From contig NZ_CP118108.1 of assembly GCF_028747985.1 (NCBI RefSeq), positions 5,306,001 to 5,370,000 on the forward strand: a DNA stretch of 64,000 bases, read 5' to 3'. The position numbers and the translations under genes were made by a program. The stretch comes from Paenibacillus urinalis. Its GTDB lineage: Bacteria; Bacillota; Bacilli; Paenibacillales; Paenibacillaceae. Under the pieces are notes generated by a model. The model did no database searches. It saw nothing but the letters and a program-made list of their open reading frames with translations, and had not been told where the DNA came from. Shown piece by piece: positions 26,494 to 34,991 of this stretch (its first letter is position 1; each line of letters opens with the position of its first letter).

Positions 26494-28038
26494 CTATGTC
26501 GATTGATTTGTTGTTGTCAGCTTCTTATTGCTTCTGATCTGTCCAATTCCCAGTTCTCTGGCCTCTTGATTCAGCGATTTAAGGAAGCTGATAACCATTA
26601 AGCCCATAACGATGGAGAATGGAAGTGCGGCTATAATCATTGTGTTCTGAAGCGCCTGCAGTCCTCCGGAATAGAGCAATGCGAGCGCAGTAATGGCGAG
26701 AAAGATCCCCCATACCACTTTAATTTGCGCACTCGGATTCTGGGAACCGTTCGTTGTCATCATACCGAGAACAAAGGTGCCTGAATCAGCCGATGTCACA
26801 AAGAACGTGACAATAATAAGAATAGCGAGAATGGACAGCGCCATGCTGAATGGGAAGCCTTCTAGGACACCAAATAGAGATTCTTCCGCTGTTAAGGAAG
26901 AGATCGACAACGCCCCGGACACTTCGGTTATAATCGCTGCGCTGCCAAAGGTCGTAAACCATATGAAGCCAATAAGGGAAGGCACAAGCAGAACGTAAAT
27001 AACAAACTCACGAATGGTTCTGCCCTTGGATACTCTGGCGATAAACACACCAACGAATGGAGACCAAGCAATCCACCAAGCCCAGTAAAAAATCGTCCAG
27101 CCATTAATCCAGCTTCTCGCATCTTCATTGAGCGGAGCAATTCGAAAGCTCATGTTGATGAAGTTCTGTAAATAACCTCCGATGGTATCCATGAGCAGAT
27201 TCAAGGTGAATACAGTCGATCCCAAGAAGAACACGATTAGAAAGAGGACGAATGTCAGTCCCATATTTAAATTACTAAGGATCTTAATCCCTTTGCTAAT
27301 ACCTGTAAGCGCAGATAGCATAAACAGAATCGTCAGAACGACGATAATGATCGTCTGAATCATATTATTGCTCGGTGTCCCGAACAAATAGGAGAGTCCC
27401 CCATTGATTTGTGTTGCACCAAAGCCCAATGTCGTTGCAACACCGATGACGGTGGAAATTACAGCGATCACATCAATGATCTTACCCACGATTCCATCGG
27501 CATGTTTACCAATGAGGGGCCTTAATGTACGGCTGATTAAGCTGAGCTCGCCTTTTCTGAAGGTAAAGTAAGCAATGACGAGGGCAACACAGCCATAAAT
27601 CGCCCAGGCATGAATACCCCAGTGGAAAAAGGTAAACCGCATGGCGTCTTTGATGCCTTGATCTGTGCCAAGCTGGCCTGTAGGCGAGCTAACCGCATAA
27701 TGGCTTATCGGTTCTGCCGTGCCGTAGAAGATCAAGCCGATGCCGACTCCCGCACTAAATAACATAGCAAGCCAGGTCGGGCGTGAGAATTCCGGCTTAT
27801 CCTCCTGCTTGCCAAGCTTGATTTGACCGACTGGACTGACCAGCAAATATATGCACACGCCCACAAACACAGTAACGATTCCTAGATAGTACCAGCCGAA
27901 TTTATCTGTGATAAAATTTTGTGCGGTGGTCGTGATGCTCTCCAGCGATGCAGGCATCAGTATTCCCATTAGAATTAGAACTACCAGTATTGCAATTGAA
28001 GCATAAAAAACAGTTGAAGCCTTCTTCATATCAAACAT
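26494..28038 (-). CDS. BCCT family glycine betaine/choline-type transporter
   Basis: A 514-residue protein with about twelve membrane helices. BCCT hallmarks are the tryptophan-rich helix FYWAWWIAWSPFVGVF (about residue 330), GIGLIFYGTAEPISHY (about 95-110) and FFVTSADSGTFVLGM (about 435). It is closest in pattern to OpuD/BetL-type sodium-coupled betaine uptake systems, which accumulate compatible solutes under osmotic stress. I chose the ATG at 28038 (MFDMKKAS), directly behind GGGGAG. Upstream in-frame starts to 28146 lack a ribosome site. Confidence 0.93.
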   Translation of the reverse strand: MFDMKKASTVFYASIAILVVLILMGILMPASLESITTTAQNFITDKFGWYYLGIVTVFVGVCIYLLVSPVGQIKLGKQEDKPEFSRPTWLAMLFSAGVGIGLIFYGTAEPISHYAVSSPTGQLGTDQGIKDAMRFTFFHWGIHAWAIYGCVALVIAYFTFRKGELSLISRTLRPLIGKHADGIVGKIIDVIAVISTVIGVATTLGFGATQINGGLSYLFGTPSNNMIQTIIIVVLTILFMLSALTGISKGIKILSNLNMGLTFVLFLIVFFLGSTVFTLNLLMDTIGGYLQNFINMSFRIAPLNEDARSWINGWTIFYWAWWIAWSPFVGVFIARVSKGRTIREFVIYVLLVPSLIGFIWFTTFGSAAIITEVSGALSISSLTAEESLFGVLEGFPFSMALSILAILIIVTFFVTSADSGTFVLGMMTTNGSQNPSAQIKVVWGIFLAITALALLYSGGLQALQNTMIIAALPFSIVMGLMVISFLKSLNQEARELGIGQIRSNKKLTTTNQST

Positions 28039-28454
28039 ACAACTCCCCATCTTTGATTTTGTCGCGGTGGGTTTTTTTGCGATTGAAAACATTATAGAAA
28101 TGCTGAACCCAAGTAAGTAAGAAGCGTTCCTGAGGATACCAACCAATCCTTGAAGTGGACATGCAGAATCGTTCTTTTTCGAGGCACTTTATTAGTGTAA
28201 CAATAATAATTACATGAGACACATGCGATATTCACGCCTCAAGCGAATTAAACACCTCTTAACCAAGCTAAGGGCTGTTGAACCTGCTAACTCTCATAAA
28301 TACTCCCTTAGAAGTTGTATTCGGCCATATTTGAGCAGATCGAACGTCCAAATTGGAAGTTATTTGAATCAATTAAAAGGATGGTGTGTATCCCTCCGGC
28401 TACGTTATACTTACTACAAAATGATCAAAGAACACCTGAGCAAAGGAGCTATTC
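28039..28454. other. Intergenic region between BCCT and AraC-type genes
   Basis: A 416-base divergent intergenic stretch. It is AT-rich and should hold promoters for both flanking genes. I see no convincing operator, RNA structure or gene in it. Confidence 0.5.
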
Positions 28455-29324
28455 ATGGACCATTATGAGGCAGTAGAAAGGGCGTTAATTTATATCGAGG
28501 GACATCTGCATGAGCATTTGTCCGTGGAATCTGTTGCAGCCTCCTTGAACATATCAAAGTACTACTTCCACAGGCTGTTCTCTGCAATGATGGGCTGTTC
28601 GTTAAATCAATACATTTTATCCAGAAGATTGAATACCTCTGTTACGTTGATACAAAACCATAACATGTCTCTAACGGACATCGCTTACGAGCTCAGCTTT
28701 GGTTCCCAAGCCTCCTTTACCCGTGCTTTCAAACGTCATTACGGTGTAGCTCCCCGCTCACTGAGAGCAGGAACTCAACCAATTTCACCAACTCCTGTCC
28801 CTGCAGTTGTCAAAAGACCCATTAAAAACATCAACGGTGATATCGTTACCGACTTTACCCTCATCGAATTAGATGCGATCCAGCTCAGCGGCATTGCCTT
28901 TGAGGTAGATTTAGCCATAGCCGATTATAAAGAGCGAATTCGTGAGCATGCCGGGCTATTATTAAGTCAGATTAATGAGAGCATAAGTGGCCCCTGCTAT
29001 GTCATTTACTCTAACTGCCAGCCTAACTCCACCCAGTTCAAGGTTCTGTTTGGAATTCCGTGCGATATTCAAATCAATAAGCCCTTTTATTTTACGGTCA
29101 ATGTACCTCAGATTTTTTGTGCCCGGTTCAAGTACTTCGGAGACCTGCTTGAGATTGGTAGTGTGCTCGAAACGGACTATGCCAGATTTCTAAAGATCTC
29201 CAGACAAGAAGCTGAGCAATCCGATATCGAACTCGTACAAGTATTTGATGACGTCCACAATCTCGATTCGAGCTACCACATCTATGCCCCCATCAAAAAG
29301 CTTCCTGCCGATTCAGAATGTTAG
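28455..29324 (+). CDS. AraC-type regulator with GyrI-like effector domain
   Basis: A 289-residue protein. Residues about 8-105 hold two helix-turn-helix units of the AraC family (LSVESVAASLNISKYYFHRLF and MSLTDIAYELSFGSQASFTRAF, followed by FKRHYGVAPRSLR). Residues about 130-285 form a GyrI/SOUL-like small-molecule-binding domain, the same order as in Rob and many Firmicute multidrug regulators. Ligand binding by the C-terminal domain probably controls DNA binding. The last 32 bases overlap the 3' end of the convergent membrane protein gene. Confidence 0.88.
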   Translation: MDHYEAVERALIYIEGHLHEHLSVESVAASLNISKYYFHRLFSAMMGCSLNQYILSRRLNTSVTLIQNHNMSLTDIAYELSFGSQASFTRAFKRHYGVAPRSLRAGTQPISPTPVPAVVKRPIKNINGDIVTDFTLIELDAIQLSGIAFEVDLAIADYKERIREHAGLLLSQINESISGPCYVIYSNCQPNSTQFKVLFGIPCDIQINKPFYFTVNVPQIFCARFKYFGDLLEIGSVLETDYARFLKISRQEAEQSDIELVQVFDDVHNLDSSYHIYAPIKKLPADSEC

Positions 29325-29976
29325 ACTGGACATAGAGCGCATATCCCAGCCATATCAGGGCTACTCCCATGGGCAATGCCATCATTCGGTCCAGCGGGTG
29401 AGGGATGATTGAAGTGGCGAGGGTCGCTGCGGAAGCACAAGCAAGCAAAATACCTGCCATGCGCGGCAGAACTCTGGCCCGAAATATGGCGATGCCAAGC
29501 AGCAGTCCACCCAGTATATACATGCCGCCCGCTAAACCGGCTAGTGCCGGAAAAATTCCGAGATGAGCCGTACTCTCCGTTCCATCAAATATACCCAACA
29601 TCCCTTCTACAAATGTTCCGGCATCCGCTGTAAGCAGCGGCATAACAAAGGCTTCGATGAAGCTGAAGGCGAATGATATGAGCCAAAATAGACCGAACAG
29701 CAGAATACCGATCAGACCAAGCCACCCCGCTTCTTTTACCTGCCTCATGTAAACCCCTGTCATTCCGATCAGGCTGGAGAGAGACATGACAAGAGTTAAG
29801 CATGCAACCATGACCCAAGAACTGGAGTTCACAGAAGACAGATCATCCGGCGGGTGAATGAACTGAATGACGATGTATAGAAGTCCTGCCACCACTGCTG
29901 ATAAGCCCGCCACGCGGAAAATGCCCTTAGCTGTCAGGCCTCGGTTCATTTTCTTTTTGTTGTGCTTGTTACTCAT
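29293..29976 (-). CDS. Hypothetical six-helix membrane protein
   Basis: A 227-residue protein with a basic N-terminus (NKHNKKKMNRG) and about six hydrophobic segments. Conserved-looking polar spots are HPPDD after the first helix and HPLDRMMALPMG before the last. I do not recognise a family with confidence. It overlaps the AraC-type gene tail to tail by 32 bases. The two could be functionally linked as regulator and efflux-like membrane protein, but nothing in the sequence proves it. Confidence 0.65.
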   Translation of the reverse strand: MSNKHNKKKMNRGLTAKGIFRVAGLSAVVAGLLYIVIQFIHPPDDLSSVNSSSWVMVACLTLVMSLSSLIGMTGVYMRQVKEAGWLGLIGILLFGLFWLISFAFSFIEAFVMPLLTADAGTFVEGMLGIFDGTESTAHLGIFPALAGLAGGMYILGGLLLGIAIFRARVLPRMAGILLACASAATLATSIIPHPLDRMMALPMGVALIWLGYALYVQSNILNRQEAF

Positions 29977-30180
29977 GTTTTTTTACCTCCATTCGAATTC
30001 TGATGTCGTTGACTACCAACAGCTACAACGTAACACCCTCCGATTTCTTTTACTTCTCACATCTTGCTGTAATTCAAAAGAGCACCTCTCTCGAGATGCT
30101 CTCTTAAATGATAAGACTCAGGAATAAAACTCAGGAATGTGGCGGATAGGTAACTGTACCTCAATCATAATGGAAAGCAC

Positions 30181-30240
30181 GCTTTACATTGCTCGCCTTG
30201 TACGATATACTCTCCATATGTAAAGCTGACTTTCCATATG
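30181..30240 (+). promoter_or_regulatory. Promoter with inverted repeats upstream of an XRE gene
   Basis: The -35 TTTACA (30183-30188), exactly 17 nt, and -10 TATACT (30206-30211) form a good sigma-A promoter. GCTTTACAT (30181-30189) and ATGTAAAGC (30218-30226) are a perfect 9-bp inverted repeat enclosing the promoter. A second pair, CTCCATATG and CATATGGAG, lies at 30212-30244. Autoregulation by the XRE protein is likely. Confidence 0.7.
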
Positions 30241-30252
30241 GAGGGCAAACAC

Positions 30253-30459
30253 ATGAATAACCGTTTAGAAGAAATCCGCAAGCAGCGCGGAATTAAGCAA
30301 GAGGAATTAGCAGCAGCTCTTGAAGTATCACGGCAAACGATTGGTTCTCTGGAGAACGGCCGTTATAACCCATCGATTCTGTTAGCGTTCAAGATTGCTC
30401 GTTATTTCGGTATGCATATCGAAGAAATTTTCATTTATGAGGAGGATGAGAAGGCATGA
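30253..30459 (+). CDS. Small XRE-family regulator
   Basis: A 68-residue single-domain helix-turn-helix protein of the Cro/CI (XRE, YgzD-like) type: RLEEIRKQRGIKQEELAAAL, then VSRQTIGSLENGRYNPSI. I take the ATG at 30253 with GGAGG about 9 nt upstream; the ATG at 30238 overlaps that ribosome site. It overlaps the following membrane-protein gene by 4 bases. Such pairs of a tiny regulator and a small membrane protein are common in Bacillales, and the membrane protein may modulate the regulator. Confidence 0.9.
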   Translation: MNNRLEEIRKQRGIKQEELAAALEVSRQTIGSLENGRYNPSILLAFKIARYFGMHIEEIFIYEEDEKA

Positions 30460-30887
30460 ATAAATTGGTTTCGTCTTATATTTTTACCGTCTTAGGCATA
30501 GGGATGCTCGCAGGCGGTCTGTACTTCATCAAAGCATTTGAAGATCCAGAAGGTATGCTGCGAGCATTGCCTTATATTTGTGTAGGAGTGGGCTGTGTTC
30601 TTTTTGGTCACGGTATAGGAGAAGTCATCCTCCAACATGCAATGAAGCGGGCACCCGCCGCTGCTAAGCAGCTTGAGATTGACCAGAACGATGAGCGCAA
30701 TCTGGCGATCGCCAACCGGGCAAAAGCAAAAGCGTACGATATGATGACCTTTGTATTTGGAGCGCTAATCTTAGCCCTATCCTTGATGGGTATAGATTTA
30801 ATCATATTACTGCTATTGATATTTGCGTATCTGATTATCCTTGTGAGTAACAGTTATTACCGCTTCAAGTACTACAAAGAGATGTGA
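30456..30887 (+). CDS. Small membrane protein coupled to the XRE regulator
   Basis: A 143-residue protein with four hydrophobic segments: two at the N-terminus (residues about 7-25 and 37-58) and two at the C-terminus (about 95-135), separated by an acidic/basic cytoplasmic loop with DQNDERNLAIANRAKAKAYD. The loop and helix order resemble DUF2178-like proteins, which often follow small XRE genes. It is translationally coupled (ATGA overlap). Function unknown. Confidence 0.75.
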   Translation: MNKLVSSYIFTVLGIGMLAGGLYFIKAFEDPEGMLRALPYICVGVGCVLFGHGIGEVILQHAMKRAPAAAKQLEIDQNDERNLAIANRAKAKAYDMMTFVFGALILALSLMGIDLIILLLLIFAYLIILVSNSYYRFKYYKEM

Positions 30888-30900
30888 TGCAACTCCAAAA

Positions 30901-30947
30901 AGCTGTCCTTCAAGTCATAACGAATGAATGACTTTTCGGGGACAGCT
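30901..30947. terminator. Terminator between convergent genes
   Basis: Arms AGCTGTCC and GGACAGCT with a second inner stem AAGTCAT/ATGACTT. Short A and T runs flank it. It serves the XRE pair and the convergent hydrolase. Confidence 0.75.
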
Positions 30948-30962
30948 CTTTATGATTGAGGA

Positions 30963-31943
30963 TTAGCCAGACTTCGGCTGCTCTGCAAAATAATGCGCTA
31001 CCGCATGCTTATATGCATTCAGGTAAAAAGACACGGCCTGCTTACTTACCTCTGCATTGGCGTTAATGATGTCGAAGCCGTGATAGCAGCCTTTAAACAA
31101 TGTAAACTCGACAGGTACGCCCGCCTTCCGCAGGTCCTCCACGTACTGAATCGTTTCATCACGGAATGGTTCGATATCTCCGACAAAAGTAACCGTTGGC
31201 GGCAGATGACTGTAATCACGCGCTCTTGCAGCGGCCGCGTATTCCGGTACATCTCCCTCATAGAGATTGCCAAGATACAGCTTCCATGCCCATCGATTGT
31301 AGTCCGAATTCCAGATTGGCGCATTGTTCGCTTCAGCCGATTCCTTGTCCATTCGATCATCAAGCATAGGGTATAGCGGCATTTGGAAGGCGATACTGAC
31401 CTCTCCCCGGTCTCTTGCATACAGCGAAAGTGCTGCCGTCAGACCACCTCCTGCGCTCTCTCCGCCAACCATAAGCTGGTTGCTTCTGATGCCGAGCTCT
31501 TCAGCGTTGAGCTTGAGCCATAGAAGCGTGTCATAACAGTCATCTAGAGCAGCCGGGTACGGGGCTTCAATGGACAGGCGATAATCCGGCGCCACTACAA
31601 CACAAGGACTGGCATGAATCAGCCGCCCGTATGCTTGCCCGAACAACTCTGGATTACCCATTGCATAGCCGCCTCCGTGAATCCACAGCACACCAGGAAG
31701 AGGACTTGAGTGATCCAGCGGTTTATAGATTCGGATTCGCAGCTTCGAGCCATCCCGTCTCGTTATCCACTCTTCACGGCAATCTAATCCCTCAATATTT
31801 TTGCCAATGGACCGATCCGAACGCTTCTTCGACTTGTGCATGGCTCTTCTCCAGCTGTCTTCATCCTTCGATCTCATCAGCCTGTCAATCAACCTTCCTC
31901 TGAAGCGAAGCTGCTTGTCAATCATCTTGGTCGTTACTTTCAT
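30963..31943 (-). CDS. Alpha/beta hydrolase, hormone-sensitive-lipase group
   Basis: A 326-residue cytoplasmic hydrolase. Oxyanion-hole motif LWIHGGGYAMG (about residue 88), nucleophile elbow GGESAGGG (about 160), acid Asp in VGDIEPFRDE (about 262) and His in GCYHGFD (about 290) complete a catalytic triad of the HSL (GDXG) esterase family. These enzymes hydrolyse short-chain esters. The ATG at 31943 has GGGAGG at 7 nt. It is monocistronic and divergent from a methyltransferase gene; the physiological substrate is unknown. Confidence 0.9.
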   Translation of the reverse strand: MKVTTKMIDKQLRFRGRLIDRLMRSKDEDSWRRAMHKSKKRSDRSIGKNIEGLDCREEWITRRDGSKLRIRIYKPLDHSSPLPGVLWIHGGGYAMGNPELFGQAYGRLIHASPCVVVAPDYRLSIEAPYPAALDDCYDTLLWLKLNAEELGIRSNQLMVGGESAGGGLTAALSLYARDRGEVSIAFQMPLYPMLDDRMDKESAEANNAPIWNSDYNRWAWKLYLGNLYEGDVPEYAAAARARDYSHLPPTVTFVGDIEPFRDETIQYVEDLRKAGVPVEFTLFKGCYHGFDIINANAEVSKQAVSFYLNAYKHAVAHYFAEQPKSG

Positions 31944-32085
31944 CTGCAATCCTCCCAATATCCTACGATTATGATAACAATCTGTTAGTTATAGTGATTT
32001 CCTATGGCCTTTATACGATTTATATATTTCACCAATTATAACGTTACTCGCTACAATGAAGTAAATCGTTTGAGGAGGTCGTGTT

Positions 32086-32760
32086 ATGGAATTATCCGTG
32101 AAGAAGCTTTTTGATGCCGTTGCCCGTGACTATGATCGGGAGAGAAAACATCTTATCCCTTGTTTCGAGGATTTTTATGGGATGGCTCTATCCTTGGTTG
32201 AAAGCCGCAGTGACTCTCCAAAGATCCTTGATCTTGGTGCAGGTACCGGGTTATTTTCTAGCATGGTCTGCCAAAAGTACCCTAACTCACAGATTACACT
32301 GGTGGATTTAAGCGAAAAAATGTTGGAGGGCGCACGGAAGAGATTTCACCAGAAAGAAAATATCCACTATGTGGTTGGGGACTATTCGAGCCTCAAATTC
32401 TCTCAAAACTATGACATCGTCATCTCTTCGTTATCGATACATCATTTGACTCACACCGCCAAAAGGCAATTATTCTCTACAATACATCGGCTATTAAATG
32501 ACGGCGGGATTTTTGTAAATGCAGATCAAGTAGCAGGTAATACTCCGCAAAACGATGAATTGTTCAGACGACGCTGGCTGGAGCGTATTAACGAAAGTGG
32601 ACTCAGCAAGGAAGCGATCGACGCATCCATAGAGAGAAGAAAACTGGATATCAATGCAAAACTAGTGGATCAGATCCTGTGGATGGAGCAAGCGGGATTC
32701 CAAGATGTAGATTGTATGTATAAGCATTTGGATTTTGCCGTATTTTTCGGAAGAAAATGA
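32086..32760 (+). CDS. Class I SAM-dependent methyltransferase
   Basis: A 224-residue protein with a Rossmann methyltransferase fold. Motif I is KILDLGAGTGLFSS (about residues 44-57), motif II ITLVDLSEKML (about 70-80), and motif IV region YDIVISSLSIHHLT (about 108-121). It resembles small-molecule methyltransferases of the UbiE/Methyltransf_25 type. The ribosome site GAGGAGG lies 7 nt before the ATG. Substrate not deducible. Confidence 0.88.
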   Translation: MELSVKKLFDAVARDYDRERKHLIPCFEDFYGMALSLVESRSDSPKILDLGAGTGLFSSMVCQKYPNSQITLVDLSEKMLEGARKRFHQKENIHYVVGDYSSLKFSQNYDIVISSLSIHHLTHTAKRQLFSTIHRLLNDGGIFVNADQVAGNTPQNDELFRRRWLERINESGLSKEAIDASIERRKLDINAKLVDQILWMEQAGFQDVDCMYKHLDFAVFFGRK

Positions 32761-32769
32761 TTACGACAC

Positions 32770-32814
32770 AAAAAAGATGAGATCTTTTCGATGTAGAAAA
32801 CTCTCATCTTTTTT
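32770..32814. terminator. Bidirectional terminator
   Basis: AAAAAGATGAGA pairs with TCTCATCTTTTT around a 19-nt loop. It separates the plus-strand methyltransferase from the minus-strand SDR. Confidence 0.85.
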
Positions 32815-32843
32815 GCAGGTATACACCGTTTATAAATTCGTCT

Positions 32844-33602
32844 CTACTTGGAACTCCAGCCACCATCAATGATTAGCTCTTCACCCGTAACAAATTTGGA
32901 TTCATCTGATGCTAAATATAAATAGCCATTCGCAATATCCAGCGCTTCCCCAGCAAATGGCGGTAAAGGAATTGTACCTTCAAATGCTTTTCCTAATACT
33001 TCACGCGATGTTACCCCATGACGCTGGGCTGCACCTGTTAAGATTGCACCAGGATAGATAGAATTCACACGAATATTATCTTGTGCAAAGTTAATGGCGG
33101 CATGCTTGGATAATGCTCTTACGCCGCCTTTTGCCGCAGCATAAGCAGCAGCTCCATTATCTGCGCTGCCGATAATTGCGGATAATGACACACAGTTAAC
33201 AATTGACCCTCCACCGTTATCCTGCATATATGGAATGACAGATTGCATTCCTAAGAATACAGACGTTAAATTTAAGTTAATGGAACGATTCCAGCCATCT
33301 AATGTCTCTTCTAAAAGTGTTTTATGGAACGATACACCCGCATTGTTAATCAGAATATCTATTTTCCCGAAGGCTTCTTTTGCTTCAACCATTACACTTT
33401 TCCATTGTTCTTCCGAAGTAACATCTAATTGGGCACATAAAATCTCACCCTCTATGGATGCTGTCACTTCTTTCAATTGATCGAACGCGATGTCCGTCGC
33501 AACCACTTTTGCTCCTTCTTTTGTGAATAATTCTAGAGCCGCTAATCCCATTCCTGAAGCAGCCCCTGTAATAATAGCAACTTTATTCTCTAAACGAGCC
33601 AT
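32844..33602 (-). CDS. Short-chain dehydrogenase/reductase (classical SDR)
   Basis: A 252-residue classical SDR. NAD(P)-binding TGAASGMG (about residues 12-19), NNAGV (about 89), catalytic Ser in NCVSLS and Tyr-Lys in YAAAKGG (about 153-157), and the C-terminal FVTGEELIIDGGWS typical of 3-oxoacyl-ACP/glucose dehydrogenase-like members. It is divergent from an Rrf2-type gene across a 13-bp palindrome that covers the SDR promoter, so it is probably the target of that regulator. Substrate unknown. Confidence 0.92.
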   Translation of the reverse strand: MARLENKVAIITGAASGMGLAALELFTKEGAKVVATDIAFDQLKEVTASIEGEILCAQLDVTSEEQWKSVMVEAKEAFGKIDILINNAGVSFHKTLLEETLDGWNRSINLNLTSVFLGMQSVIPYMQDNGGGSIVNCVSLSAIIGSADNGAAAYAAAKGGVRALSKHAAINFAQDNIRVNSIYPGAILTGAAQRHGVTSREVLGKAFEGTIPLPPFAGEALDIANGYLYLASDESKFVTGEELIIDGGWSSK

Positions 33603-33617
33603 GATGTAACCTCCCCA

Positions 33618-33666
33618 GTTTTAATTGTGATATAATTTCACAATTAAAACTTAACAAATCGCAGCA
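33618..33666. promoter_or_regulatory. 13-bp palindromic operator over the SDR promoter
   Basis: GTTTTAATTGTGA (33618-33630) and TCACAATTAAAAC (33638-33650) are perfect 13-bp arms with a 7-nt spacer TATAATT. On the minus strand TTGTTA, 17 nt, then TATATC reads as the SDR promoter running through the palindrome. The spacer also offers TATAAT to the plus strand. It is the likely binding site of the adjacent Rrf2-type regulator. Confidence 0.75.
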
Positions 33667-33738
33667 CCTTACGTCAATTGATTTTTCTTTAATTTACTTT
33701 GATACATTGCTAAAATGAATGAGATAGGAAGTGAAATC

Positions 33739-34149
33739 ATGGACAGCCTCTTACAATTGAGCTACTTAGGTAAAACAAACTTCATCGTAGCCATTAAGTC
33801 ATTAGCGATATTAGCAGATAAAGACGATTTAGTCACAAGCAATGCATTAACTGAGATATTAGGCATCGAATCCAGCTTTATTCGAAAAGTGATGGCTAAA
33901 TTAATGCGCGAACACATTGTCGAAGGATTTGGAGGACGTTATGGTGGATATAGACTCCTAGTCAACCCTGAGGAAACCACCTTATATGATATATATGTTG
34001 CAATAGCAAAGGACGCACATTCCAATGATGTCGTGAGTGAAATTGATAACATGGATCAGTTCATCTTAGACATCATCCTAGAATCGCAGCAAAAAATAAA
34101 AGAAGTTTTAAGTGCGCATTCTATTTCTGACCTGGCAAATGGGAGGTAG
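33739..34149 (+). CDS. Rrf2/YwnA-type transcriptional regulator lacking cysteines
   Basis: A 136-residue winged-helix protein of the Rrf2 family: SNALTEILGIESSFIRKVMAKL (recognition region, about residues 35-57), then GFGGRYGGYRLL (wing). It contains no Cys at all, so it cannot hold the iron-sulfur cluster of IscR or NsrR and belongs with the YwnA-like group. I chose the ATG at 33739, behind AGGAAG at 7 nt. An in-frame ATG at 33715 lacks a ribosome site. It probably represses the divergent SDR. Confidence 0.85.
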   Translation: MDSLLQLSYLGKTNFIVAIKSLAILADKDDLVTSNALTEILGIESSFIRKVMAKLMREHIVEGFGGRYGGYRLLVNPEETTLYDIYVAIAKDAHSNDVVSEIDNMDQFILDIILESQQKIKEVLSAHSISDLANGR

Positions 34150-34242
34150 AGCTCCCCTTCTAAGTCACCACCAATTATGAAACTGATGTAAACCAGATTA
34201 TTCCCTTCGGATTCATTGATAAGATTGCCATTAACACTTGCG

Positions 34243-34272
34243 AAAGAGCCATCCGGTACAGGATGGCTCTTT
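34243..34272. terminator. Hairpin terminator
   Basis: Perfect 12-bp arms AAAGAGCCATCC and GGATGGCTCTTT with a 6-nt loop, followed on the plus strand by TAATTTT. It lies between the Rrf2-type gene and the convergent TetR gene. Confidence 0.82.
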
Positions 34273-34317
34273 AATTTTGTCTATACTGTTGTATCTTACA
34301 GGATATGTGCAGTTCCG

Positions 34318-34866
34318 CTATGCCATAATCCCCGCTTCAATCAGCTTCCAAACTGATTCAAACTCTGCTCTGAAGTCAATCCTCAGCCAATTATCTGCAT
34401 AAGCCGGTGCGGAGAAATAAGAGAACGCCAGCAAAATAGCCTGCAGCTGCTGAACGTCTTCTATGCCGCTCGCTGCCTTCAGACTGCCCAATAAATCGCC
34501 AATGTGCCGAACGAGCACCTTAGGATTCCCATCGATATAAGCCGTATATAGCTTAAACATTTCTGTCTCACGCATATAAGCTTCATATTTCGAATGACTT
34601 AATTCCCATAACCAGTCGTGCACGATGTCCTTCGTAGATGAGTACTTGTCCGTATTGAATGGGAACAGCCCCGCCAGTTCATGGTCCAGCCAGGATAATG
34701 CAAGCTCGGTCCACAGCTCTTCCTTGCCCGAGAAATACTTGTAGATCGCGGCGTGCGTGGTCCCCAGCTCAGATCCAACCTTGGACAGATTCACTTTCTC
34801 CATGCCGTATTCAACGACCATTCGATGTGCGGTTTGTAAAATGAGTTCTCTGCTTAAATTTTTCAT
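34318..34866 (-). CDS. TetR/AcrR family regulator
   Basis: A 182-residue regulator. The N-terminal helix-turn-helix reads LSKVGSELGTTHAAIYKYFSGKEEL (about residues 26-50). The C-terminal ligand domain has the WRI-DFRAEFESVWKLIEAG end typical of this branch. It is divergent from an SDR gene, and two GTTACA/TGTAAC inverted repeats lie between them, suggesting it represses itself and the SDR. Ligand unknown. Confidence 0.9.
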   Translation of the reverse strand: MKNLSRELILQTAHRMVVEYGMEKVNLSKVGSELGTTHAAIYKYFSGKEELWTELALSWLDHELAGLFPFNTDKYSSTKDIVHDWLWELSHSKYEAYMRETEMFKLYTAYIDGNPKVLVRHIGDLLGSLKAASGIEDVQQLQAILLAFSYFSAPAYADNWLRIDFRAEFESVWKLIEAGIMA

Positions 34867-34894
34867 AATTGTATTATACAGATTGGCAATAGAG

Positions 34895-34971
34895 GTTACA
34901 ACTATTGATTTTTGTAACTCGGCATTGTATGCTTAGTTTGCTTGGTTGTTACAAAATTAAAAAAATGTAAC
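34895..34971. promoter_or_regulatory. Two GTTACA...TGTAAC inverted repeats (TetR operators)
   Basis: GTTACAA (34895-34901) with TTGTAAC (34912-34918), spacer 10 nt, and GTTACA (34948-34953) with TGTAAC (34966-34971), spacer 12 nt. One lies close to the TetR start and the other close to the SDR start. Repetition of the same half-site suggests one binding protein. Confidence 0.7.
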
Positions 34972-34991
34972 TTGAAAAGGAGAATCATTGG

